Assembly (NCBI GenBank): GCA_007121535.1
Contig: SKKK01000297.1
Span: 1-49,642 of the forward strand
From: Planctomycetaceae bacterium
Lineage (GTDB): Bacteria > Planctomycetota > Planctomycetia > Pirellulales > Pirellulaceae
DNA: 49,642 bases
Direction of reading: 5' to 3'
The notes below the pieces were generated by a model. It saw only the letters and a list, made by a program, of their open reading frames with translations, was not told the DNA's origin and did no database searches. Below are positions 25,648-34,029 of the stretch, piece after piece (positions within the stretch are counted from its first letter, which is position 1; every line of letters starts with the position of its first letter). The translations under genes and the position numbers were made by a program.

Positions 25648-27351
25648 TCATTCCCGCAACGTAGAACTCCTCCGCCGAAATACATCTGCACGTTCGCCCT
25701 CCAGGGCCGCTTTGCCGACGGTATCGACCACATCCTCATAGCCCGGACCGCCGGCGCCGAGATAGCCGTCGCTGCGACCGGTCTGGTCCTTGCTGACCCA
25801 AAAGGCATACAGCGAACCGCCGGTCAGCCGGAATCGAAAGCGCACCGGCGTTTGCCGCAGCGCCGATAGATCGGCGCCGTCGTTCCAGGTAATCGGCGCC
25901 AGGGTGCTGTCGCCGACAAACGGGACGCAATGGTCCAGCGTATACGGCTCGATCGTCTGGCCGTCTTCGTCCAGTATTTCGACGGTCAATGCGCCTTCGG
26001 GTATGTCGGCATTGACGAACAGCCGTCGGCCGTCAAAGACGACCGGTCGCGTCGTCAACGTCCCGCCGCCGGGACCGGCGTCCATCGAAGCAAACCCGTC
26101 CCGCCGCAAGGTCGCAAGTCCGACACTGCCACCGTGATAGATTCCCTGACTGCCGTCGGGAGCATGGCCGGAGTAAGCCGTATACGGAAAGACGAGTTGG
26201 TCGCCGATCACCACAAAGATGCCGGTCGTGCTGTGCAGGTACGCGCGATCCCAATCGCCGTCCCGACGCGTCGCGGCGATAAACGGCTCTCGGCGAGGCC
26301 GATGCCAATGAAAACCATCTCGCGTGAACCCCACTTCCAGATCGGTCAGCTTGGGGAATCCGTTTTCCTCACAGATCTGATTGACCGGTCCGCGATGAAT
26401 ATAATGCATACCGACGATCAGACTTTCATACGCCACCGCGTTCAGACTGTAAAGCTGGCAGCCGTGTCCGTGCGCGGCGGGATGGTAACTGCCGACCGGT
26501 TCCGGTCGGTCCAGCCAATCGACGCACGTCCAATAGACGGCGTCGTCCCAGTTTGTGTTCAGGAAATCCGGCGACTCCTGATAATACCGTGCGCGGCGGC
26601 CGCGTTTGTCTTCCTGAATCAGCTTGTCGCGGTCTCGAATGCTGTACACCCAGACGTCACGAAAGGGATTGTAGAAGAAGGAGGTATAGTCGTCCCGATA
26701 CCTGCCCGTATTGACGCCCTCGGACCATTGCAGCCCGTCAGGAGAGGTGTACAGCATATGCCCCCGCTTCCGATCGGCCTCAAGGTATTTGACTCTCTGG
26801 TCGGGATTCTTCGCGTGAATATCGAGCCAAACGCTGTTGTCGTCGACGCGTCCATCCTTAAGCACATTGCCTCTCTCCGGGGACAGTTCGGGCCGCGTCC
26901 ATTCGATCATATCGCCACTGGTGGCAAGCGATAACGGACCTCGCCAACCGGCGGTATAAAACATCTTGAACAACTGATCCTGCGGGTCGTAGAAGACACC
27001 GCCGTGACCCAGATAAACAACGCTCCGCAGCCGGATTTCCTGTTCGGTCTGCGGCGTGAAGACGGGATTGCCCTCAAAACGCCGGGCCGCATGGTGGGTG
27101 CGCCGCAGGTCCGTATGCTCTACCAAAAAGTCGTCCACAAACAACTGCCGGCCGACTTGGATCGGTATCACCGACGGCGGATGCTCCAGATACGGCACCG
27201 GCATCGGTTCGTTGGACAGCGGGCGAAAGTCCCCGGGCGGCCAGACTTCCGGCAGACGAATGCCGTTATACAACAACTCGCCGCCGGCAACGTCCAACCC
27301 CGAAGCCAATGCCGCCGCGGCAACAATGAAAACACGCATCAACTTGATCAT
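25648..27351 (-). CDS. Secreted propeller-like protein, possibly glycosidase-related; function unknown
   Basis: A 567-residue protein with a signal peptide (MIKLMRVFIVAAAALASGLDVAGG). The body has recurring strand patterns such as GHGGVFYDPQDQLFKMFYTAGWRG, LATSGDMIEWTRPEL and YTSPDGLQWSEG, reminiscent of five-bladed GH32/GH43-type propellers. The C-terminal 120 residues look like a separate beta domain (FVNADIPEGALTVEILDEDGQTI). The name of a catalytic residue cannot be justified. Similar secreted proteins are frequent in Planctomycetes. ATG 27351 fits the signal peptide better than the upstream in-frame start. Confidence 0.65.
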   Translation of the reverse strand: MIKLMRVFIVAAAALASGLDVAGGELLYNGIRLPEVWPPGDFRPLSNEPMPVPYLEHPPSVIPIQVGRQLFVDDFLVEHTDLRRTHHAARRFEGNPVFTPQTEQEIRLRSVVYLGHGGVFYDPQDQLFKMFYTAGWRGPLSLATSGDMIEWTRPELSPERGNVLKDGRVDDNSVWLDIHAKNPDQRVKYLEADRKRGHMLYTSPDGLQWSEGVNTGRYRDDYTSFFYNPFRDVWVYSIRDRDKLIQEDKRGRRARYYQESPDFLNTNWDDAVYWTCVDWLDRPEPVGSYHPAAHGHGCQLYSLNAVAYESLIVGMHYIHRGPVNQICEENGFPKLTDLEVGFTRDGFHWHRPRREPFIAATRRDGDWDRAYLHSTTGIFVVIGDQLVFPYTAYSGHAPDGSQGIYHGGSVGLATLRRDGFASMDAGPGGGTLTTRPVVFDGRRLFVNADIPEGALTVEILDEDGQTIEPYTLDHCVPFVGDSTLAPITWNDGADLSALRQTPVRFRFRLTGGSLYAFWVSKDQTGRSDGYLGAGGPGYEDVVDTVGKAALEGERADVFRRRSSTLRE

Positions 27352-27632
27352 GACAAATTTCCCTTGCAATCCAATTCACATCGAGGCGGTAACAATACCG
27401 CCCGCTTTCTTTGGAGTGCGGTGGCTTGACAGCGCTTTGGCTCTGCCTGTCTTTCCGCTCATCCAAAAGCAATCGTGCAAAACGCAAAGCTGACGCAAAA
27501 TGAAAGGGGCGTCAAGCCGCCGCACCCCAAAACGACTCGAATCTCCTGCGAAGACGTTTTCCATAGAACGAGATCAGACCAATTGGCCTTGAAAAGCAGA
27601 AATTGAACACCCCACTCCCGACCCCTTTCACG

Positions 27633-27665
27633 CAATTCCACCAAGAAATATCTGGCCGGGTGCTT
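27633..27665 (-). repeat. Dispersed repeat family C, copy 3
   Basis: On the minus strand it begins AAGCACCCGGCCAGA and runs to GGTGGAATTG. It shares the 34-bp family C core and the neighbouring GGGGTCGGGAGT with copy C4. Confidence 0.75.
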
Positions 27666-27793
27666 CATGTTGGGCAACCGGATCGATTCCAGACGCCGAT
27701 ACTTGAATTCAGCAACGTTCCTGAGTAATATGATCCAGACTTCGGCATACAAGGATTGATTGGTCTTAATGCCGCTATTTAGGAGTTCCGCGA

Positions 27794-27799
27794 TATAAT
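27794..27799 (+). promoter_or_regulatory. Possible -10 element upstream of the kinase gene
   Basis: A perfect TATAAT lies 90 bp before the kinase start, within GATATAATCA. The same 10-mer occurs 96 bp before nadA (47472-47481). No good -35 is present at 16-18 bp, so the call is weak. Confidence 0.3.
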
Positions 27800-27889
27800 C
27801 AGAAGCACTGCAATCTATGTCGCCTAGCTGGGTGCTACAAGGCGAAGGGGGGTATTGCCTTCCTGTTGGCCTTTGTTCGGAGAAGTCTA

Positions 27890-29665
27890 GTGTTCGCAAT
27901 GTCAGAACCATTCAAGCCGCATGTCAATTGGCCTGCCTCGACGGACGATCTGGCAAACTGGTTGATCGAGCTGCCGGAATCAGGGCAGCCGACCGACAGT
28001 TCTTCATGGACAGAGGCAGCGTTGAAGCGAGGCGGGTTGACCGCCTATCAAGCCCGCGAAATCGTTGCGGGGCGGGGCAGACGATTGGTACTGGGCAACT
28101 ACTTGATCCTGGACCGGATCGGTCACGGCGGGATGGCAGTCGTGTTCCGGGCCAAACATCGGCAGATGGAACGCATCGTGGCCCTGAAAATGATCTCGCC
28201 CCAGATCGCCAACTCGCCGCGTGCTCTGGCTCGCTTCCAGCGCGAAGTCCACGTGGCCGCCCAATTGGATCATCCGAACATCGTCACCGCGTATGATGCG
28301 GATCAGACGTTTGGGACGCCGTTCCTGGTTATGCAATACGTGGATGGTGTCGATCTGGCAACCTTGGTGCGCCGCCATGGACCAATGTCGATCGACCAAG
28401 CCATCGCCTGCTTGATGCAAGTCGCACGGGGTCTGGAATACGCTCACCAGTTGGGAATCGTGCATCGGGACATCAAGCCCGGCAACCTGCTGCTGGACCG
28501 GCAGGGAATCGCCAGAATCCTGGATATGGGCCTGGCTCGCGTGGCTTGGCGATCCGATGAACAGGATCCGCTGACGGAAGACGGCCGGATTATGGGGACG
28601 GTGGCCTACATGGCGCCCGAGCAAACGGTCGATACCAGCCGAGCCGATGCTCGATCCGATCTTTACAGCTTGGGAGCCACCTTCTGGTATCTGGTGACGG
28701 GCAGGTCCATGAATGCGGGGCGAACGGTGCCCGGCACGTTGCTGGCGCACCAGGGGCAGCCCCCAGTCAGATTGAAGGAAGTCTGTCCCGAGGTGCCGCA
28801 GCCGGTCGAGGACCTGTTCGCTCGCTTGGTGGCGAAGAACCCTGAAGATCGCTATCCATCAGCGGCCGAGTTGATCGCCGATCTGAAGCGGTGGATTTCT
28901 GTTCCCGAAGATCTCCGGCCGTTGGTTGCCGCTACGGCCGCGAGCGGTGATCGAGACGATTCGTGGTTCTCGCATGACGAGCGACCCGAGGGACGTTCAT
29001 GCCAAACTTCACTTTCAGTGCCACCGATCGAATCGTCGATCGACACCAGGACGTTTCCCGAAGTCTTGGCCGATCTTGAGCCAACTCCAGCCAGGTCGTT
29101 TCCCGAAAGTGACACCGAGCTGAGGCCCGACGGAAAGCCGGTTCCGCTACCGGCATCCGATGGACGAAGTGCGTCGGAAACGCGATGGCGATATCCCAAG
29201 CTGCTGGCGACTGCTACTGCGATGGCGGTGTTGCTGTTGCTAAGCACCTGGTTGATCGTTCGGGACCAAGCCGGAGAAGAGGTTGCTCGATTTCGCGTGC
29301 CCGACGGTGGCAGCGTCATCTCGCAAACATCGGCAGGTGCGAAGACGGTGATCCCGCCAGAAGAGCAGACGCCTGCGGAAGATCCCACCGCGCCCGTGAA
29401 CGATTTCGAGTGGAACTTGCCACCGGGTTCGCCGCCGCCTGCGATCGCCCCTTTGGATGCGAAGATCGCCGCTCAAATCCAGCAAGCCTGGGCAGATCAT
29501 CTGGGGATTCCCGTGAAATTCACCAAATCAGCCCGATTGGTACATCGAACAATTGGCCGCCCAAGCGCCGCAACATCGGGTGCGGATCACCCGGCCTTAT
29601 TACCTGGGCCGGTGCGAAGTGACCCAAGCTCAATACGAGCGATTGACGGGCGTCAATCCGAGTGA
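27890..29665 (+). CDS. Serine/threonine protein kinase (membrane-anchored; C-terminus frameshifted)
   Basis: A 591-residue reading frame. The Hanks-type kinase domain has the glycine loop DRIGHGGMAVVFRAKH, VALKMI (Lys), HRDIKPGNLLL, DMGLAR in place of DFG, and VAYMAPEQ. A membrane segment (LLATATAMAVLLLLSTWLIV) follows, then the typical extracytoplasmic VARFRVPDGGSV region. At HLGIPVKFT, where the SUMF1 domain normally begins, the frame shifts; the last 45 or so residues are out of frame and the SUMF1 remainder continues in another frame. GTG 27890 with GGAG seven bases upstream is preferred; ATG 27899 is the alternative. Confidence 0.88.
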   Translation: MFAMSEPFKPHVNWPASTDDLANWLIELPESGQPTDSSSWTEAALKRGGLTAYQAREIVAGRGRRLVLGNYLILDRIGHGGMAVVFRAKHRQMERIVALKMISPQIANSPRALARFQREVHVAAQLDHPNIVTAYDADQTFGTPFLVMQYVDGVDLATLVRRHGPMSIDQAIACLMQVARGLEYAHQLGIVHRDIKPGNLLLDRQGIARILDMGLARVAWRSDEQDPLTEDGRIMGTVAYMAPEQTVDTSRADARSDLYSLGATFWYLVTGRSMNAGRTVPGTLLAHQGQPPVRLKEVCPEVPQPVEDLFARLVAKNPEDRYPSAAELIADLKRWISVPEDLRPLVAATAASGDRDDSWFSHDERPEGRSCQTSLSVPPIESSIDTRTFPEVLADLEPTPARSFPESDTELRPDGKPVPLPASDGRSASETRWRYPKLLATATAMAVLLLLSTWLIVRDQAGEEVARFRVPDGGSVISQTSAGAKTVIPPEEQTPAEDPTAPVNDFEWNLPPGSPPPAIAPLDAKIAAQIQQAWADHLGIPVKFTKSARLVHRTIGRPSAATSGADHPALLPGPVRSDPSSIRAIDGRQSE

Positions 29666-30194
29666 ATTCCCGGGCGATCCGAACAGGCCTGTCGAAAGGG
29701 TTTCCTGGCTCGATGCACGAGCGTTTCTTCGCAAATTGGACGAACTGCCGCAGGACGGCGGCCCGTACGGCCGCTATCATCTGCCGACCGAAGCCCAATG
29801 GGAATACGCGTGCCGTGCGGGCACCACGACGGATTATAGCTTTGGCGATGCTGCCGACCTGTTGGCCGAATACGCTTGGTACAGCCGTAACTGGGATGGC
29901 AGCACGCGCCCGGTGGGCCTCAAGCTTCCCAACGCCTGGGGGCTGCACGATATGCACGGCAACGTGCGCGAGTGGTGCCAGGATTTGTTCTGCGAAAACT
30001 ACTACGCCACGTCTCCCGGCGTCGATCCGACCGGTCCTAGCACGGGTTCCAAGAGGGTGTTTCGAGGCGGCAGTTGGGACGGCGGCCCGCAAGGGCGACG
30101 ATCGGCCTTCCGCAGCCGCTTCCCCGCGAACGACTCGGAGGGTTCCCTGCTGGGATTCCGCGCTGCGATGACCATCGAATCGCGTGCCGAGTAG
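29520..30194 (+). pseudogene. SUMF1 / formylglycine-generating-enzyme-like domain, N-terminally truncated and out of frame
   Basis: The frame encodes an otherwise good SUMF1-type C-type-lectin-fold domain: DWYIEQLAAQAPQHRVRITRP, LGRCEVTQAQYERLTG, VSWLDARAF, YHLPTEAQWEYACRAGT, LHDMHGNVREWCQD, and RVFRGGSWDGG. It has no usable start: the frame opens just after a TGA at 29514. The expected opening (NSIGMKLVLIPPGEF-like, about 30 residues) is missing at the junction with the kinase frame. The parsimonious reading is a kinase-SUMF1 fusion disrupted by an internal deletion whose length is not a multiple of three, or an assembly error. Confidence 0.8.
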
Positions 30195-30332
30195 GCGCCC
30201 GGCCCCCCGGGGGCCCCCGTGCAAGGCTACCTTAATTGGCAAAAAACTTTCGGCTGGGGTCCTTGTCAAAAGACTCGAAACACCACCGACAGCCTCGGAG
30301 CGAAAAGACCCCCGTCCCTTTTTCGCCGCCGC
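30195..30332. other. Short intergenic region with GC palindrome
   Basis: Just after the SUMF1 stop, GGCCCCCCGGGGGCC (about 30203-30217) can form a strong hairpin but has no following T tract. No gene is supported. Confidence 0.4.
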
Positions 30333-31106
30333 TTACTTGCTTTGCCGCCGCGAGGCGATTAGACCGGCGATGTAGGCGCCTTTGAAGCCGGAATCGATGT
30401 TGACGACGGTTACGTTGGAAGCACAACTGTTCAGCATCCCCAGCAGGGCGGCTACGCCGTCGAAGGCGGCGCCGTATCCGACGCTGGTGGGCACGGCAAC
30501 GACCGGGCAATCGACGTAGCCGCCCACCACGCTGGGCAGGGCGCCTTCCATCCCGGCCACGACCACCACGGCATCAAGATCTTGCAGCTTGGGAAGATGG
30601 GCCGGCAGCCGATGAGGCCCGGCGACGCCCACGTCGTGGATCGTGGTGACTTCGACGTTCATCCAATCCAAGGTCTCCCGAGCTTCTTCCGCCACGGGCA
30701 GATCGCTGGATCCCGCCGAGATCAACGCGACTCGCCCCACTCGAGGCGGTTTGACGGTCTCGTCCTCGGAAGGCGCGGGGATGCGAAAGGTTCGCGCCAA
30801 GGGGTTGTACCGCCCGTCGGAAAACCGGCCGGACAGGATTTGGGCCTTTTCCGCACTGACTCGCGTCGCCAAAACGGCCATATCATGCTCGCCCAATCGC
30901 TGGAAGATGGCGATCAGTGTCTCGACACTCTTGCCTTCCCCGTAAACGACCTCGGGAAATCCGCAGCGTCGGCGGCGATCCAGATCCAAGGTGACCTCGG
31001 CGAATGCCGCCATGGTCGGCTGTGCCACCGTCTGTACGAAGCGTTCCAATTCAAGCTGGCCATCCAGCAATTGCCGAGCGAGGGCTTCGACTTGCGTTGC
31101 ATCCAT
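30333..31106 (-). CDS. larB: Nickel-pincer cofactor biosynthesis protein LarB
   Basis: The 257-residue LarB carboxylates and hydrolyses nicotinate adenine dinucleotide, the first step to the nickel-pincer nucleotide of lactate racemase-type enzymes. It is related to PurE. Signatures: FPEVVYGEGKSVE, RVALISAGSSDLPVAEEA, HDVGVAGPHRL and VVVAGMEGALPSVVGG, VVAVPTSVGYGAAFDG. ATG 31106 has AGGA eight bases upstream; GTG 31121 is an alternative. LarC and LarE are not in the window. It is the last gene of a probable rsmA operon. Confidence 0.92.
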   Translation of the reverse strand: MDATQVEALARQLLDGQLELERFVQTVAQPTMAAFAEVTLDLDRRRRCGFPEVVYGEGKSVETLIAIFQRLGEHDMAVLATRVSAEKAQILSGRFSDGRYNPLARTFRIPAPSEDETVKPPRVGRVALISAGSSDLPVAEEARETLDWMNVEVTTIHDVGVAGPHRLPAHLPKLQDLDAVVVVAGMEGALPSVVGGYVDCPVVAVPTSVGYGAAFDGVAALLGMLNSCASNVTVVNIDSGFKGAYIAGLIASRRQSK

Positions 31107-31130
31107 CTCAGGTTTCCTCACAAACGACTC

Positions 31131-31358
31131 TCAGACCCAATCCAGCCCGGTGATTCCCTTGATCCGCTGGTGGTATTCCCCCAGCAGACCACCCACCACG
31201 TCCCAGCACTGCTCGTGCCGGACCTCGATGTCCCCGTGCTCGTTGACGCGGACGATCGTGTCATGGGTGATCCCGGCATTGATCAGATCCTGCTCGCGCA
31301 TTTCCTTGTCGTTGACCACTTGAGCCAACTGGTTGCCGGTCATTTCGATAAATCGCAT
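31131..31358 (-). CDS. Small conserved-looking protein of unknown function
   Basis: A 75-residue soluble acidic protein (MRFIEMTGNQLAQVVNDKEM ... WDVVGGLLGEYHQRIKGITG). I recognise no domain. Its ATG (31358) overlaps the end of rsmA by 19 bp, and it ends 24 bp before larB, so it is embedded in an operon. That, plus gene-like codon use, supports it being real. Confidence 0.7.
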   Translation of the reverse strand: MRFIEMTGNQLAQVVNDKEMREQDLINAGITHDTIVRVNEHGDIEVRHEQCWDVVGGLLGEYHQRIKGITGLDWV

Positions 31359-32278
31359 CCTTGTTCCTTTCCACCCTGAACCCGGATCTGCTGCCGCACG
31401 GCTTCGGCCAATGCCAGCATGGATTGCACATCAAGTTCCTCTGCTCGGGCATTGCCGTCAAGCCCCTGTTGCCGCATCAGGCGATCGACGGTTGTTTTGT
31501 CCGCTTGGCCCTTCAGGAAGCTGATCAATTCACTGCGCAAGAACTTGCGCCGGTGAAAGAACATGGCTCGCACGAATCGATGAAAGAATTCGGGGTCCGG
31601 AATCTCCGCTCGTTTCCGGGGATTCGGACGGACTTGGATAATGGCTGAATCGACTTGAGGTCGCGGCCAGAATACGCTGGGCGGCAGGATGCGAAGGATT
31701 TCGGTCTCGCATTGACACTGGATCCAGATGCTGAGCGCTCCGTAGGATTTGGTTCCGGGTGAGGCCGTGATGCGATCGGCCAGTTCCTTCTGGATTGTCA
31801 CGGTCATCGACACCGGTAACGGCTGGACGTGCAGCAGATTGGTGATGACCGGCGTTGCCACGCGGTACGGCAGATTGGCCACCAGTTTCAACTGTCGCTG
31901 CGGCGCCGCGTCCAAGCTGCGCCGAATCGTGTCCAGCACCTGCGGCGCGAAACGGTTCTTGTTCTTCAGGGCATCCAGTTGCAACATCGTGATGTTGTGG
32001 AAGTCGATCAGCGTTTCCGACGCCAATTGATGCAGGTGCGCATCGATCTCGACGGTCACCACGGCTCCGGCGTGTTCGGCCAGCATCGTCGTCAACGAGC
32101 CGGTGCCCGTGCCGATCTCCAGCACCACGTCCTCGGTTCCGATCGCGGCGGCGTCGGCCAACAATCGGACCAGATTCAGATCGACCAGAAAGTTCTGGCC
32201 GTGGCGCGCATCGGGACTCAGCCCGACTTCGCGGAATCGCTGAATCAGATAAGAAACGGTCTGACGGGGTGCGTTCAT
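31340..32278 (-). CDS. rsmA: 16S rRNA dimethyladenosine transferase
   Basis: The 312-residue KsgA/RsmA dimethylates two adjacent adenines near the 3' end of 16S rRNA. Motifs: GQNFLVDLNLV, the SAM loop LEIGTGTGSLT, VTVEID, catalytic NLPYRVATPVI, and FWPRPQVDSAII. ATG 32278 is chosen because the conserved region begins 20 residues later; the longer in-frame extension would run into the UroD-family gene. Length is slightly above the family norm owing to a C-terminal extension. Confidence 0.95.
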   Translation of the reverse strand: MNAPRQTVSYLIQRFREVGLSPDARHGQNFLVDLNLVRLLADAAAIGTEDVVLEIGTGTGSLTTMLAEHAGAVVTVEIDAHLHQLASETLIDFHNITMLQLDALKNKNRFAPQVLDTIRRSLDAAPQRQLKLVANLPYRVATPVITNLLHVQPLPVSMTVTIQKELADRITASPGTKSYGALSIWIQCQCETEILRILPPSVFWPRPQVDSAIIQVRPNPRKRAEIPDPEFFHRFVRAMFFHRRKFLRSELISFLKGQADKTTVDRLMRQQGLDGNARAEELDVQSMLALAEAVRQQIRVQGGKEQGCDLSK

Positions 32279-32318
32279 CCCAGATTCTACTCTTGCCACA
32301 GGTGGGCTCGCCCATCGT

Positions 32319-33767
32319 TCAAAACGACAACAGGCACTGCCAGATAAACGTGTTGCCCAGACTTTCGATTTGGTCCCAGACGCTTTGAACCAATGCTTCG
32401 TCGCCCGGAATGTCGGGGATCTCCCGGCGTTTCTCTTCCCACGGAACGCACACGCCGGGCTTGATTCTCGGTTGCGGACGACCTCGTAAACCGAACCCGG
32501 TCTCCGGTAGCGGCTGAATCGGTGCTGCCGGGGTGACAGGTTCCGCCGAGGGGATTCCGCTGTAGACGCCATACTCCCGAGTCGCCCGGGTCATCGCCCT
32601 CAAGTTTTCGACTTTCGTATCATTCTGCATGATCGCTCCGGCGTCCATGATGTAACCGCCATCGCCGGCAACGCCTTCGATCACGCGGCGGCAGCATTCG
32701 CGGACTTCCTCGGGGGTGCCGAAGCTCAGTAAACGATTGGGGATCCCGCCGCTCAAGCAGAACTTGTGCCCGATCTTTCGGTGGGCTTCAAAGATATCGT
32801 CCTGATCGACATGGTACACTATGCTCTGGTCCGGCAATTCCGCAAACGTGTCCAGGTGTGCGTTCCACTTGCCTTCCGCGTAAAACAGCGTCTGGTGACC
32901 GTTGGCCCATAATTCCTCGACGATCGGCCGCAGTGTCGGCCAGAAATGGGACTGGAACTGTTGATGATTGATGAAGGGCACGCAGCCGCGATGCATCCAG
33001 AATCCGACGGGAACTTGTCGAGCCGGATCGGCGGTCGTCAACGCCACGTGGGTCAAGTGCGGGACCAACGCTTCGCAGGCGGCCAGCACCTTGTCCGGTT
33101 GGGTGTGCATGTCCATCACCAGCCCGATGTAGCCCCGCAATTTATCTGCGATGATATCGAAGGGCGCCTTCAGGATGCCGGCGATCGCCGACACGGTGCC
33201 GCATTGCTGACGCAACAACTGGTTCTGGTGCCCGAGCGCCCCGAAGTACTGCATCATGGCCATCCCGCCCTTGACCAACGCCAGGTTGTGCCGATACGTG
33301 GCCGGCTGGCCCGGCGCCACGATTTCCGCCGAGACTCGAGGCAGCCAGACGTTGTACAAGAATCCGGTGGGGTCGTCGATCAATTGATCGTACTCGTCGG
33401 CCTTCATGAACGCATCGTCTTCTTCCGGTTCGCGGTATTGGAAGCCGACGTCCGGTCCGATATGAATCCCCGGAATGCCATAGTATTTCAGTCCGATCGC
33501 CTGCGTCAGTCCGGTCCAGACGTACACCATGTTGCAGACCACGGCGTCCCAGTCGAAATCGACGGCGCATTGGCGTGCGGCCTTCAGCGCGTACTCGTAG
33601 TCGTGTGTCACTTGTTGGCAGGTGTATCCGGCGTGCACGGCAGTCAATTCAGCCACCAATGGCCGAATCGGGACCATGTCCGGTTTTTCGTTCCGCATGG
33701 CGGTGACATAACGGTTCAGACGCTGGGCATACAACGTCTCCTTGTCCTGAGGGATCTCGGCGCTCAC
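32319..33767 (-). CDS. UroD-family (uroporphyrinogen decarboxylase-like) protein
   Basis: A 482-residue protein of the PF01208 fold, which covers uroporphyrinogen decarboxylases and corrinoid methyltransferases such as MtaA. Matching parts include WDAVVCNMVYVWTGLTQAIG, FYAEGKWNAHLDTFAELP and KIGHKFCLSGGIPNRLL near the C-terminal half. It is longer than true HemE (about 350) and lacks the HemE N-terminal signature, so a methyltransferase-like role is more likely. The start is GTG 33767: GGAGG lies nine bases upstream, whereas ATG 33776 abuts it. Confidence 0.8.
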   Translation of the reverse strand: MSAEIPQDKETLYAQRLNRYVTAMRNEKPDMVPIRPLVAELTAVHAGYTCQQVTHDYEYALKAARQCAVDFDWDAVVCNMVYVWTGLTQAIGLKYYGIPGIHIGPDVGFQYREPEEDDAFMKADEYDQLIDDPTGFLYNVWLPRVSAEIVAPGQPATYRHNLALVKGGMAMMQYFGALGHQNQLLRQQCGTVSAIAGILKAPFDIIADKLRGYIGLVMDMHTQPDKVLAACEALVPHLTHVALTTADPARQVPVGFWMHRGCVPFINHQQFQSHFWPTLRPIVEELWANGHQTLFYAEGKWNAHLDTFAELPDQSIVYHVDQDDIFEAHRKIGHKFCLSGGIPNRLLSFGTPEEVRECCRRVIEGVAGDGGYIMDAGAIMQNDTKVENLRAMTRATREYGVYSGIPSAEPVTPAAPIQPLPETGFGLRGRPQPRIKPGVCVPWEEKRREIPDIPGDEALVQSVWDQIESLGNTFIWQCLLSF

Positions 33768-33908
33768 GATCAACATCCTCCGCTACGGTGGTCACGCATT
33801 CGGACTCGGGCACAACAGACGACAGTATGAGATCAATCGAGCGTCTTGTCGATAGGCCGCGGGGCGGCATCCGGCCGAAAGCGGAACGGAGGCGATGAAG
33901 GGGAAATA

Positions 33909-34018
33909 GGGGTCAGGTCTTGACATTTAACTTTTTGTTGAATCTACAGTTGGGTCTTGACATTCAACTTTGTGGCGAGTCTCTCCGTGGAAAAAGTTAA
34001 ATGTCAAGACCTGACCCC
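33909..34018. repeat. Inverted-repeat element with perfect 28-bp arms (family D)
   Basis: The left arm (33909-33936, GGGGTCAGGTCTTGACATTT and on to CTTTTT) is perfectly complementary to the right arm (33991-34018). A third, imperfect direct copy of the left arm lies in the loop (33952-33971). GGGGTCAGGTCTTGAC-type sequences recur next to REP-associated (Y1) transposase genes in many bacteria; no transposase is present here. It lies between the UroD-family start and the flavoprotein stop. Confidence 0.85.
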
Positions 34019-34029
34019 ATCTCCCATCA

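Larger units (their letters stand above)
27352..27889. other. Intergenic region with repeat C3 and a possible -10 element
   Basis: This 538-bp gap lies between divergent genes. It contains repeat C3 (27633-27665), next to a GGGGTCGGGAGT block (minus strand, about 27612-27624) also seen beside C4, and a TATAAT at 27794. The minus-strand open frame across it reads through the repeat and has no homology that I recognise. Confidence 0.5.

Noticed and set aside
27459-27911. A 150-codon minus-strand frame upstream of the kinase
   Set aside because: It reads through repeat C3 and overlaps the kinase start; no homology recognised.
30203-30217. GC palindrome as an intrinsic terminator for the SUMF1 fragment
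   Set aside because: There is a strong stem but no T tract after it in either direction.
32319-33767. Assignment as hemE because hemH is nearby
   Set aside because: The protein is over 100 residues longer than HemE and lacks its N-terminal signature; hemH is 4 kb away with other genes between.
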